NCBI GenBank assembly: GCA_017347445.1
Contig: AP021856.1
Location: forward strand, 2,860,613-2,924,612
Origin: Candidatus Brocadia pituitae
GTDB taxonomy: Bacteria; Planctomycetota; Brocadiia; Brocadiales; Brocadiaceae
Direction of reading: 5' to 3'
DNA: 64,000 nucleotides
Positions 15,799 to 24,785 of this stretch are shown in pieces (positions within the stretch are counted from its first letter, which is position 1; the number at the start of each line of letters is the position of its first letter). A program made the translations under genes and the position numbers. The notes beneath the pieces are model-generated. The model had not been told where the DNA came from. It saw nothing but the letters and a program-made list of their open reading frames with translations, and searched no databases.

Positions 15799-16023
15799 TT
15801 ATTTACTTTCCTGTTTGGTGATGTCCTTCTCTGTCTCTATCTTTTTCTGCGCAGATTTACTGCTTGCTTCTTCGACATCCTCTTCAACTCCTTTGACGCC
15901 TTTCTTAAACTCGACGATGCCACGGCCCAAGGATTTCATTACCTCAGGGAGTCTTTTGCCAAAAATTAAAAGTGCCACAATCAGGATGATAAGCCATTCC
16001 CAACCACCTGGCATACTAAACAT
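15799..16023 (-). CDS. tatA: Twin-arginine translocase subunit TatA/TatE
   Basis: Small pore-forming subunit of the Tat system, which exports folded, often cofactor-containing proteins. The 74-residue product has the N-terminal membrane helix (LIILIVALLIFG), the conserved FGKRLPEVMKSLGRG hinge and amphipathic helix, and a charged tail. I start at ATG 16023 because AAGGAGG lies 7 bases upstream; an ATG at 16029 would leave only one base. tatC is not in the window. Confidence 0.93.
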   Translation of the reverse strand: MFSMPGGWEWLIILIVALLIFGKRLPEVMKSLGRGIVEFKKGVKGVEEDVEEASSKSAQKKIETEKDITKQESK

Positions 16024-16180
16024 ATTCATGCCTCCTTATATAAAATTCTGCAAACGTCATAATTATATCATTATGACACTGAAAATCAATGAATTTGTTT
16101 TGTAAAAAAATACGTGTTTACCGGGAGGAGTGGTTGAGATGCGTTATAATGCAGTTCTTTGGCGTACGGCAAACTCACAA

Positions 16181-17185
16181 TTAATTGTTGCTGTTTCTGC
16201 GAGGTCTTACTTCTCTCAGCATGGTTACGAGCCTGGAGATGTCTTCAGGCAGGTCTGCCTGAAATTCCATTTTCTTGTTCTCTATGGGATGAAAAAATTC
16301 GATCCGGTGCGCGTGAAGCGCCTGTCTCTCGATGATGGGAACTTCACCGGTTTCCCTTTCCTTTTCCAGCAAGTCTGACAGATAACATGACTCATGGTTG
16401 CTGTACATAAAGTCGGCAACGACCGGATGTCCAATCGACCGCATGTGTACGCGGATTTGGTGTGTCCGTCCCGTTTTTGGCATTATTTTTACGAGGGTAT
16501 AGCCGCGAAAACGTTCAATCACCTCATAGACAGAGACTGCCTCTTTGCCGGTATCACGCCTAACCGCCATCCTTTGCCGGTCATTCTTGTGTCTTCCAAT
16601 GGGTAAATAAATCTCATCAGAATCAAACCTGAGTTCGCCTTCCACTACGGCAAGGTATTCCTTTTTAACGTATCTTTTTTCAAATTGCATGGCAATATGC
16701 GAGTGGACGGCGTCACTTTTGATAACTAACATAATTCCGCTCGTATCTCTGTCCAGCCGGTGCACGATACCTGCCTTTAACGGCCCGTTGACCTGGGAAA
16801 GGTTCTGACAATGGAATGCCACTGCATTTACGAGCGTCCCGGATGGATGACCGCCTGCCGGATGCACAACCATGTCGTACGGTTTATTGATAAGCATTAA
16901 ATAATCATCTTCATAAACGATACGCAAGGGGATATCTTCAGGGACGATCTTGCTTTCTTCAAGCACCGGGACATGGACGGAAATAAAATCTCCCCGTTGG
17001 ATATCATAACTGCTCTTGACTGTGCGGCCATTGACCAGCACGACGCCTTCTTTTATCAACTTTTGAATAAATGTCCTTGAATAATCGGGGAGACGTGCAG
17101 CAAGGTACCGATCTATCCTTTTGTCATCAAACACCTTCTTTATATCAAAAGTTACTTCTTTTGTTTGAGAAACATCCGGTTGCAT
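16181..17185 (-). CDS. rluD: RluD-type 23S rRNA pseudouridine synthase
   Basis: Converts uridines of large-subunit rRNA to pseudouridine. An N-terminal S4 RNA-binding domain (RLPDYSRTFIQKLIKEGVVL) precedes the catalytic domain with the signature HRLDRDTSG, including the catalytic Asp. Length 334 residues is usual for the RluA/C/D group. RluD is the likeliest member because of the S4 domain and general similarity, but RluC-type specificity cannot be excluded. It starts one base after the stop of the upstream TPR gene, so both are probably one transcript. Confidence 0.88.
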   Translation of the reverse strand: MQPDVSQTKEVTFDIKKVFDDKRIDRYLAARLPDYSRTFIQKLIKEGVVLVNGRTVKSSYDIQRGDFISVHVPVLEESKIVPEDIPLRIVYEDDYLMLINKPYDMVVHPAGGHPSGTLVNAVAFHCQNLSQVNGPLKAGIVHRLDRDTSGIMLVIKSDAVHSHIAMQFEKRYVKKEYLAVVEGELRFDSDEIYLPIGRHKNDRQRMAVRRDTGKEAVSVYEVIERFRGYTLVKIMPKTGRTHQIRVHMRSIGHPVVADFMYSNHESCYLSDLLEKERETGEVPIIERQALHAHRIEFFHPIENKKMEFQADLPEDISRLVTMLREVRPRRNSNN

Positions 17186-17186
17186 C

Positions 17187-17837
17187 TTATCGAATCACCG
17201 TCAAACGGTACTGTGACATGGTTGCCCAATTGCTGTTCGGAGAGAGTTCAATAGTTTTGGTATACGAACGGATGGCATCGTTCGTCTGACCCAGTTTTTC
17301 ATAACAGCGCCCTGCATCCCAATTCCCCTGCGCCACGAGAAAATTGCGACTATTCGCCGAAATATCCTCAAACTGCTTAACCGCCTCCTGGTAGAGTCCT
17401 TTTTCTTCGTAGGCATATCCCAGAGACTGCTTTACAACAGGGGCAAGAGAATGGCCGCTATATCGCGCCAGGAAATCATGATACGCACGGATGGCCTCGT
17501 CATAATTCTTCAGACGATAATAAACGTTTCCTAACTGAAAAATTACCCACGGTGTGGCGTTGGAGGAAGATATGTTGTCTCTCAGGTATTTGTATGCATC
17601 CGCCGTTGCATTTAATGCGGCAGTTTTATCCTTTTCAGTTTTTGCCTGTTGTGTTGCCGTTGCCAGATCATCATTGATCTTCCAGAGATTTTGCCAGGCA
17701 AACTCATTCTTTTTTGCCTTTTGGGTAACGAGAAAAGCAGATCCCCCGCCGGCTGCAATTGCAATACCAACACCTATCACGATATAAACCTTGTATTTAA
17801 TCAGTGTTTTTAATACGTTGAGAGCGGCTTCTTTCAT
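17187..17837 (-). CDS. Membrane-anchored TPR protein (YfgM-like)
   Basis: 216 residues with an N-terminal membrane helix (YIVIGVGIAIAAGGGSAFLV) and about four tetratricopeptide repeats (LGNVYYRLKNYDEAIRAYHD, then LGYAYEEKGLYQEAVKQFED, then AGRCYEKLGQTNDAIRSY). The layout resembles YfgM-type proteins, which work with the secretion machinery and chaperones on the periplasmic side. Specific function is inferred from architecture only. Confidence 0.75.
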   Translation of the reverse strand: MKEAALNVLKTLIKYKVYIVIGVGIAIAAGGGSAFLVTQKAKKNEFAWQNLWKINDDLATATQQAKTEKDKTAALNATADAYKYLRDNISSSNATPWVIFQLGNVYYRLKNYDEAIRAYHDFLARYSGHSLAPVVKQSLGYAYEEKGLYQEAVKQFEDISANSRNFLVAQGNWDAGRCYEKLGQTNDAIRSYTKTIELSPNSNWATMSQYRLTVIR

Positions 17838-17947
17838 GTATGTTCATCCTTTTTTAACGTTATTGATGTATATGTATAGGAATTTCAAAGTTATTGCAGA
17901 GCGAAGAGATTCTTCGTTCTCCATGGAAAAGCGGTACGCCGAATATC

Positions 17948-18004
17948 GAACAAGGAATGTTGAATGATGAAGTATTTTTCTTCGCTATTCGATATTCCTT
18001 GTTC
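17948..18004. repeat. Long imperfect hairpin (GAACAAGGAAT family)
   Basis: Arms GAACAAGGAAT (17948-17958) and ATTCCTTGTTC (17994-18004) are perfect; inside, GAATGATGAAG pairs with CTTCGCTATTC with two mismatches. It lies between the PHP gene and the TPR gene, both on the minus strand, and could act as terminator or as a dispersed repeat. Confidence 0.7.
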
Positions 18005-18106
18005 TGCGTTTCTATGTTCTCTTTCAATAAGCCGCCGGAGGCCTAATTAATCCGGCCAATTCATGTCCAGCCGTAACCTTATAATGGAGGATTGAGAATA
18101 GGGTAT

Positions 18107-18748
18107 TTACAAGCCGACCAAAGATGCCGCCTCGTAAAACATTTCCTGAATATCCTTTTCTTCCAGGCCTGCCCCGCGTGCAATGCATTCAGCACGGCTT
18201 CTGTCTAATAAATCATCAGGCGTATGGGAATCAGAGCCAAAGACAAGTTTTGTCCCGGCCTTTTTTGCCATTTTAGCGACATGGCCATTTGCATAAGCAT
18301 GTCCTTTTCTCCCTGAGATCTCCAGGCGTACCCCATTATTTTTAGCAAGCCGTGCATCCTCCTCCGTGATAAGGCCGGGGTGCACCAGGATATCGGCACC
18401 GGCCTCGATTGCCGCCCGATTTGTCCCCGGAAGCACCGGTTCCGTAATGGTTTCACCATGCACCAGCACCATACATGCGCCCAGATCCCTTGCCCGTTTC
18501 ACCATGTTTTTTATATGTTCAGGGCGGACGTGGGTTAATTCTGCCCCCACGAAGACCTTGATCTTTGAAACTGCAGCTATTTCCCTGCAAGCCTTTGCAA
18601 CATTCGGTATCACCATATCGATGTTGGAGTAATCAACATGGTCTGTTATTACCAATCCGCGGAAACCCTTTGCCTCGCACCGCCGGATTAATTCTGCCGG
18701 CAAGAGTACACCATCGGAAAATAACGTATGCGTGTGCAAGTCGATCAT
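18107..18748 (-). CDS. PHP-domain phosphoesterase
   Basis: 213 residues with the metal-binding motifs of the PHP superfamily: DLHTHTLFSDG at the N-terminus, ITDHVDYSN, VGAELTHV, VLVHGET, HPGLI and GSDSHTPDD near the end. The family includes histidinol phosphatases and other phosphoesterases; substrate cannot be read from sequence. No histidine genes are nearby. Confidence 0.85.
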   Translation of the reverse strand: MIDLHTHTLFSDGVLLPAELIRRCEAKGFRGLVITDHVDYSNIDMVIPNVAKACREIAAVSKIKVFVGAELTHVRPEHIKNMVKRARDLGACMVLVHGETITEPVLPGTNRAAIEAGADILVHPGLITEEDARLAKNNGVRLEISGRKGHAYANGHVAKMAKKAGTKLVFGSDSHTPDDLLDRSRAECIARGAGLEEKDIQEMFYEAASLVGL

Positions 18749-18778
18749 AAATAGAATTAGCCGGGGAAAAAATTTTAA

Positions 18779-18852
<74 letters not shown>

Positions 18853-19320
18853 ATTTGTTCAATATATTATAGTTTCAACAAAGCACAAGAAGACACTCGC
18901 AAACGAAGGGTCTCACTTTTGAAATTTACAAATCTCAAATTATAGCCTTAAAATGGAAAAAATCAACTTCATTCCATACCATTTTTACAGAATAGCGCAA
19001 CTTTTCAAATTACCATGTCTAAGCCTGATTGAGTATAGAAACCAGGTGCAAACTTCTCTGTAAGGATTTAAGGCTCACAGAGGTGGTATTTGCAACCACT
19101 CAGGCATTTCATACTTCAAGGTCACCAACCTAATTATTACATTGACAGGCACGGCCGCTTAATGCTAAATTTGCTGTTATTATTTGTGGTCTTCCTCGCA
19201 GGGAAATGAAAAAAACACGGAGTTTTTTTGATCATTACCCCATAAATCTCAGAGATAATTGTGGGTAAAGCACATCATTATTGAAGATTGATTATGCAGG
19301 CAAATTCGGGAAGGATAGGA
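18853..19320. other. 468-base intergenic region upstream of pepA
   Basis: No gene is supported. It contains a hairpin GTGGTatttgcaACCAC (19083-19099) and a possible promoter at 19142-19170. Otherwise AT-rich sequence without recognised function. Confidence 0.5.
19142..19170 (+). promoter_or_regulatory. Possible promoter of pepA
   Basis: Perfect -35 box TTGACA (19142-19147), 17-base spacer, weak -10 CTAAAT (19165-19170). A leader of about 145 bases would precede the pepA start. Confidence 0.35.
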
Positions 19321-20841
19321 ATGAAGGTTAACGCAAAAATTGGAGCCGTTGAAAAAGAATCTGCAGAGATATTGGTTTTTTACCTGTACGAAGATGTGAG
19401 AATCATGGGTGAATCGCTTGCTTGTTGTAATAAAGCACTGTACCATGGTATCTCTGAATTGATAAAGAAAAAGGAGTTTGTTGCCAAACTTAACAAGACT
19501 ATGGTTCTGCCTACCTATGGAAAAATTCCGGCAAAACGCATTCTCCTGGTAGGTTTGGGAAAAAAACAAGACGTGACCATTGACAAAATAAGACAGGCGG
19601 CTGGCGCTACAGCAAGTGCCGTGCGTGATTTGGGTATCAATGAAGGCACTGCCGTGATGGACTCCATAGATATTTCTGCATCATTGAGCGAGTGGTGTCA
19701 GGCTTATGTGGAAGGTGTCAGGCTTGCACTGTACAAATTCCAAAAATATAAACATGTCCCGCCTGAAGAACTGCAGGAACTCAAGATATTCACCCTTCTT
19801 TTTACTCAGAAAAACGATTTAACGACGGTTCGTAATGCCGTTACCTGTGGAGAAATTATTGCTGATGCCGTCTCTTTTACCCGCGATCTCATTAACACGC
19901 CCTCACGGGATAAAACCCCTGCTATTATAGCTGATCATGCGGTAAAAATGGCAAAGGAACAGGGCATGCAATGTAAAGTGATGTCTTTGCCGGAGCTGAA
20001 AAAGCTCGGCATGGGAGGTTTATTAGGCGTTGCGCAAGGAAGCGTTCAACCGCCGAAGTTTATTATTCTCGACTATAATGCCCGCACCAAAAACCAGGAC
20101 ACCCTCGTATTTATCGGGAAAGGAATTACCTTTGATTCCGGGGGAATCTGCCTCAAACAGGCCAAGGATATGGATCTCATGAAGAGCGATATGTCTGGTG
20201 CTGCCGCCGTGATGGGAGCCATGATGGCGGTATCGAAAATGAATGTCCCTTTGCATATTATTGGTCTGATGCCGTGCACTGAAAATATGCCCAGCGGTTC
20301 AGCTTTAAAACCGGGTGATATCATCCAATTCTCTTCCGGCAAGACCGCGGAAATTGCGAATACTGATGCGGAAGGTCGCCTGATCTTAGCTGATGCGCTG
20401 GCGTACGCAGAAAACTATCATCCCCAGGCGGTAATCGACCTTGCGACCCTGACGGGGTCTTGCGTGGTGGCTTTGGGTACCGTTGTCACCGGTATGATGG
20501 GAAATAATGAGGCGTTGAAAAAACGAGTTCAGGCAGCCGGTGAAAAATCATGGGAAAGGGTTTGGGAACTTCCCTTATGGGAAGAATATCAGGAACAAAT
20601 TAAGAGCGATATTGCAGATATAAAAAATGTGGGCGGCCCTCATGGAGGAGCTATTACCGCCGCCTGTTTTTTGAGCAAGTTTGCAGAGAAATATCCCTGG
20701 GTGCATCTGGACATTGCCGGCACCTCATGGTGTGAGAAAAATGGCGCATATACCCAAAAAGGAGCCTCTGGTGTTGGAGTTCGTTTGCTGGTACAATTAG
20801 CCAGGAATTGGACGAAATTTCTCAGGGGAAATTCTCTGTAG
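19321..20841 (+). CDS. pepA: Leucyl aminopeptidase (M17 family)
   Basis: Cytosolic di-metal peptidase removing N-terminal residues from peptides. The M17 signature NTDAEGRL is present, as are the metal-binding GKGITFDSGGI segment with KSDMSG and the conserved HGGAITAACFL region. With ATG 19321 the product has 506 residues, the family's usual length; AAGGA lies about 10 bases upstream. An in-frame TTG at 19288 and ATG at 19294 are less likely. uvrA follows after 31 bases on the same strand. Confidence 0.93.
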   Translation: MKVNAKIGAVEKESAEILVFYLYEDVRIMGESLACCNKALYHGISELIKKKEFVAKLNKTMVLPTYGKIPAKRILLVGLGKKQDVTIDKIRQAAGATASAVRDLGINEGTAVMDSIDISASLSEWCQAYVEGVRLALYKFQKYKHVPPEELQELKIFTLLFTQKNDLTTVRNAVTCGEIIADAVSFTRDLINTPSRDKTPAIIADHAVKMAKEQGMQCKVMSLPELKKLGMGGLLGVAQGSVQPPKFIILDYNARTKNQDTLVFIGKGITFDSGGICLKQAKDMDLMKSDMSGAAAVMGAMMAVSKMNVPLHIIGLMPCTENMPSGSALKPGDIIQFSSGKTAEIANTDAEGRLILADALAYAENYHPQAVIDLATLTGSCVVALGTVVTGMMGNNEALKKRVQAAGEKSWERVWELPLWEEYQEQIKSDIADIKNVGGPHGGAITAACFLSKFAEKYPWVHLDIAGTSWCEKNGAYTQKGASGVGVRLLVQLARNWTKFLRGNSL

Positions 20842-20872
20842 GCAGCGCGGCAAAAGCATCATTGAAGGAACA

Positions 20873-23683
20873 ATGACCACGGAACAGAGTAATTATAATA
20901 ATGACATTGTTGTCAGAGGCGCCAGAGAGCATAATCTGAAAGGGATCAATGTCAATATACCACGCGACCGGATCACGGTTATCACGGGCATTAGTGGTTC
21001 AGGGAAATCTTCCCTTGCGTTTGATACCATTTATGCAGAGGGGCAACGGCGTTATATTGAAAGCCTTTCTACCTATGCACGACAGTTTTTAGATCAAATC
21101 CAGAAACCAGATGTAGAACTCATTGAAGGACTTCCACCCACCATTGCTATAGAACAGCGCACCTGTCCTCCCAGTTCGCGCTCTACGGTGGCAACCGTTA
21201 CGGAAATCTACGACTACTTACGGTTATTATATGCAAGGGTCGGCATACCCTATTGTTATCAGTGTAAGTGCGTTATTTCCCGTCAAACAATTGACCAGAT
21301 GATACACCGGATCATGGAAATCCCTCAGGGCACGAGAATCATGCTTCTTGCGCCTGTCGTTAAAGGGAAAAAGGGAGAACACCGTGAGGTATTCCAATCA
21401 ATACTGCAAAAGGGATTTGTACGTGCCCGTGTCGACGGTGACATTGTCGACCTTACAAAGATGCCGAAATTGGCCCGGTATAAAACCCATGAAATTGACG
21501 TAGTTGTCGATCGCCTGGTAATAAAGGACGACATCCAGACACGTCTGTACAACTCCGTGGAAATATGCCTGAAAATGGGAGAGGGGGTCATGCTGGTGAA
21601 CCAGGAACGCATAAAATCAGGAACCGATTTGCTTCTCAGTGAACGATATGCCTGCCCTACATGCGGAAGCGGTTATGAAGAGCTGACACCACGTATGTTT
21701 TCTTTTAACAGTCCTTATGGTGCTTGTTCCATCTGCAACGGACTGGGAAATAGCCTGGATTTTGACCCGGATCTCATTGTGCCCGACAAACACAGGAGCA
21801 TTAAAAACGGTGCCATTGATGCATGGAGACAATGGGGATCGCTCACCCAGAATCATTATGATGATCAAATCAAGATGTTCTCAAAAACCTTCTCCGTCCC
21901 TTTACACAAGCCATTTATAAAACTGCCCAAAGAGGCGGCCGAAGCACTGATCTTCGGGACGAAAGATTTTGAAGGGGTGATTCCCAACCTCAGACGCATC
22001 TATGCAAAAACAGCGAGCGAAAGCATTTTAAAACGCCTTTCCGGCTATATGAGTTACCGGGCATGCACTGTCTGTAACGGAGCAAGGCTGCGGGCGGAGT
22101 CTCTTTCGGTAAAAATAGGGCATAAATCAATTCACGAGGTCATGAATCTTACGATAGAAGAGTCACTTGCATTTTTTAGCGGGCTGAGACCGGAAGGACA
22201 ACAGGCGGTTATTGCCAGACCGATTCTGAAAGAAATTCAAAACAAGCTTCGCTTCATGATAGATGTTGGATTACACTATCTGACACTGGGGCGCAGCAGT
22301 GATTCCCTGTCAGGCGGCGAAACCCAGAGGACAAGGCTTGCCACGCAGATTGGCTCAGGGCTCGTCGGTGTTTGTTACGTCCTGGACGAACCCACCATAG
22401 GGCTGCATTCACGAGATAGTGACCGGCTTTTGCGGGCGTTAAAAAATCTTCGTGACCAGGGCAATACGGTCATCCTCGTAGAGCATGACGAGCATACCAT
22501 TCGCCATGCGGATTATATCATAGATCTTGGTCCTGGGGCTGGTGAACGAGGTGGCAGCATTGTCACGTGCGGCACCCTGACGGAGGTCTCCGATAATCCT
22601 GATTCATTAACCGGGCAATATCTGAATGAAACATTGAAAATCGATCTTCCCCAGGAGAGACGCAAAAGCAAGGTGAAGCATTCTCTTGAAATAAAGGGAG
22701 CCCGCGCTCACAACTTAAAATCTATTACCGTAAAAATCCCGTTGGGAACTTTTTGTTGTGTCACGGGGGTGTCCGGTTCCGGCAAGAGCACGCTCGTCAA
22801 TGATATCCTGTATCGTGCTCTTACGAGGTTGTTGTATGATAACAGCGAGGTGCCGGGAGATCATGATGCCATTCTTGGCACGGAACATATTGACAAAGTT
22901 ATAGAAATCGATCAGTCACCCATTGGGCATACGCCACGCTCGAACCCTGCAACGTATACGAAGACATTTGATATGATTCGCGCTCTTTTTGCACGGACAC
23001 AGGAGGCGAAGGTTCGCGGTTACACTGCCGGAAGATACAGCTTTAATATCAGCGGTGGCCGGTGTGAGGGCTGTAAGGGACAAGGAATCAAAAAAGTAGA
23101 GATGCATTTTTTGCCCGATATGTATGTGCTGTGCGAAGAGTGCAAGGGAAAGCGGTATAACAAAGTAACCCTGGAAGTCACTTACAAGGACAAAAGTATT
23201 TCTGATGTACTGGATATGCGTGTTGAAGATGCCCACCAGTTTTTTAAAAATGTTTCCAAGATCGAACGGATACTGCGCACACTGAATGATGTTGGACTGG
23301 GCTATATTAAATTGGGACAGTCAAGCACCACATTGTCTGGCGGAGAATCGCAGAGGATAAAACTTGCAACCGAACTTTCCCGTCAGGAAACCGGAAAGAC
23401 GCTTTACATTCTTGATGAACCCACGACCGGTCTCCATTTTGCGGATATTCAGCAGCTTTTGAAAATCTTGCATAGATTAGTCGATCTGGGAAACACGGTG
23501 CTGGTGATTGAACACAACCTGGAGGTCATTAAGACAGCAGATTACGTCATTGATTTAGGGCCAGAAGGAGGAGCAAAGGGGGGCGAAGTTGTAGAGGCGG
23601 GCACCCCGGAACAGGTTGCGAGCAATGAACGATCCTACACGGGAAAGTTTTTAAGAAAAGTCCTCCGGCGAGTTGCAGGATAA
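20873..23683 (+). CDS. uvrA: Excinuclease ABC subunit A
   Basis: DNA damage-recognition ATPase of nucleotide excision repair, acting with UvrB. 936 residues, normal length. Two ABC ATPase modules are seen: Walker A GISGSGKSSLAF and GVSGSGKSTLVN, ABC signatures SDSLSGGETQRTRLA and STTLSGGESQRIKLA, and Walker B VLDEPTIGLH and ILDEPTTGLH. Zinc motifs are CPTCG with CSICNGLG, and CEGCKGQG with CEECKG. AAGGA stands six bases before the ATG. UvrB and UvrC are not in the window. Confidence 0.97.
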   Translation: MTTEQSNYNNDIVVRGAREHNLKGINVNIPRDRITVITGISGSGKSSLAFDTIYAEGQRRYIESLSTYARQFLDQIQKPDVELIEGLPPTIAIEQRTCPPSSRSTVATVTEIYDYLRLLYARVGIPYCYQCKCVISRQTIDQMIHRIMEIPQGTRIMLLAPVVKGKKGEHREVFQSILQKGFVRARVDGDIVDLTKMPKLARYKTHEIDVVVDRLVIKDDIQTRLYNSVEICLKMGEGVMLVNQERIKSGTDLLLSERYACPTCGSGYEELTPRMFSFNSPYGACSICNGLGNSLDFDPDLIVPDKHRSIKNGAIDAWRQWGSLTQNHYDDQIKMFSKTFSVPLHKPFIKLPKEAAEALIFGTKDFEGVIPNLRRIYAKTASESILKRLSGYMSYRACTVCNGARLRAESLSVKIGHKSIHEVMNLTIEESLAFFSGLRPEGQQAVIARPILKEIQNKLRFMIDVGLHYLTLGRSSDSLSGGETQRTRLATQIGSGLVGVCYVLDEPTIGLHSRDSDRLLRALKNLRDQGNTVILVEHDEHTIRHADYIIDLGPGAGERGGSIVTCGTLTEVSDNPDSLTGQYLNETLKIDLPQERRKSKVKHSLEIKGARAHNLKSITVKIPLGTFCCVTGVSGSGKSTLVNDILYRALTRLLYDNSEVPGDHDAILGTEHIDKVIEIDQSPIGHTPRSNPATYTKTFDMIRALFARTQEAKVRGYTAGRYSFNISGGRCEGCKGQGIKKVEMHFLPDMYVLCEECKGKRYNKVTLEVTYKDKSISDVLDMRVEDAHQFFKNVSKIERILRTLNDVGLGYIKLGQSSTTLSGGESQRIKLATELSRQETGKTLYILDEPTTGLHFADIQQLLKILHRLVDLGNTVLVIEHNLEVIKTADYVIDLGPEGGAKGGEVVEAGTPEQVASNERSYTGKFLRKVLRRVAG

Positions 23684-23774
23684 TGAGAGATTTAATCGGT
23701 ATGCCGCGGCAATGCCTTGCAGGATATCTGAAGTATATTCGTTCAGGGGCAGGGCATCACAAAGATAAGCAGGC

Positions 23775-23803
23775 TTGACATTCAAGGGATAAAAGAATAT
23801 ATT
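23775..23803 (+). promoter_or_regulatory. Strong σ70-type promoter of nifU-nifS
   Basis: TTGACA (23775-23780), spacer of exactly 17 bases, TATATT (23798-23803). It is the best promoter match in the window and lies 128 bases before the nifU start. Confidence 0.75.
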
Positions 23804-23834
23804 TTATTTTTAAAACGTTAACCCTTGAAAAGCA

Positions 23835-23903
23835 AGCAGCACTCATTGCTGCTATTCTTTGAAAAGTGAGAGCCGGAGAAAAGCAACAAGTGCAGAGGCT
23901 CTC
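23835..23903 (+). promoter_or_regulatory. Two stem-loops in the nifU leader
   Basis: AGCAGCA/TGCTGCT (23835-23853) and GAGAGCC/GGCTCTC (23868-23903, 22-base loop) would form in the transcript from the promoter at 23775. They may stabilise or control the mRNA; no known riboswitch is recognised. Confidence 0.4.
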
Positions 23904-23930
23904 TTGTATTTATGGAGAAAGGAATACCGT

Positions 23931-24785
23931 GTGTGGAATTATTCTGAGAAGGTGAAAGATCATTTTTTTCATCCAAGAAATGTGGGTGAAATTCAAAATC
24001 CGGACGCCGTGGGTGAAGTCGGCAGCTTAGCCTGCGGAGACGCGCTAAAATTAATGCTAAAGCTGGATACATCGGGACGCATTGTGGACGTGAAATTTAA
24101 GACATTTGGATGTGGAAGCGCTATTGCCTCTGCGAGTGCTTTGACGGAGATGTTGAAGGGAAAGACGCTGGATGAGGCAGAAAAAATTACAGACAATGAT
24201 ATCGCCGAATATCTCGATGGTTTGCCGGAACAAAAGATGCATTGTTCCGTGATGGGCCGTGAGGCCCTGGAAGCCGCTATTGCCAATTACCAGGGAGTTA
24301 AAATAGAGAAACCCGTTGATGACGGAACGATTGTTTGCAAGTGTTTTGGTGTAACGGACAATAAGATTGCACATGAAGTGAGGGAGCATAAATTAACGAC
24401 CATCGAGCAAGTAACAAATTTCTGTAAGGCGGGAGGCGGATGTGGCTCATGTCATCCTCAAATCCAGGCAATCATAGACGAGGTATGGCAAAAAGAAAAA
24501 GAGAAGGCCATGTCTGAAATGGCGAGGAAACCCGTTAAAAAACTGACCAATATTCAAAAGGTAAAGTTAATACAGGAAACCATCGAACGGGATATTCGTC
24601 CCACACTTCAATCAGATGGAGGTGATATTGAGCTGATTGATATAGACGGCGACCGTGTTATGGTCTCTTTCCGTGGAAGTTGTGTGGAATGTCCCAGTTC
24701 AAAAGTGACCTTAAAATCTACGGTGGAAGCGAAATTGCGGGAGTTTGTAACAGATACGCTTATTGTTGAGGAGGTAGCTTCATGA
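23931..24785 (+). CDS. nifU: Modular NifU-type Fe-S cluster scaffold
   Basis: Scaffold on which iron-sulfur clusters are assembled from sulfide supplied by NifS. It has three parts: IscU-like N-terminus with the three Cys (LACGDAL, FGCGSA, HCSVMG); a central BFD-like [2Fe-2S] domain with CKCFG and CGSCHPQ; and a C-terminal Nfu domain with CVECPSS. The GTG at 23931 is chosen because AGAAAGGA lies just upstream and family members start WNYSEKVKDHF; the frame is open further upstream to 23859. The ATGA overlap with nifS indicates translational coupling. No nitrogenase genes are near, so general Fe-S assembly is the likely role. Confidence 0.92.
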   Translation: MWNYSEKVKDHFFHPRNVGEIQNPDAVGEVGSLACGDALKLMLKLDTSGRIVDVKFKTFGCGSAIASASALTEMLKGKTLDEAEKITDNDIAEYLDGLPEQKMHCSVMGREALEAAIANYQGVKIEKPVDDGTIVCKCFGVTDNKIAHEVREHKLTTIEQVTNFCKAGGGCGSCHPQIQAIIDEVWQKEKEKAMSEMARKPVKKLTNIQKVKLIQETIERDIRPTLQSDGGDIELIDIDGDRVMVSFRGSCVECPSSKVTLKSTVEAKLREFVTDTLIVEEVAS

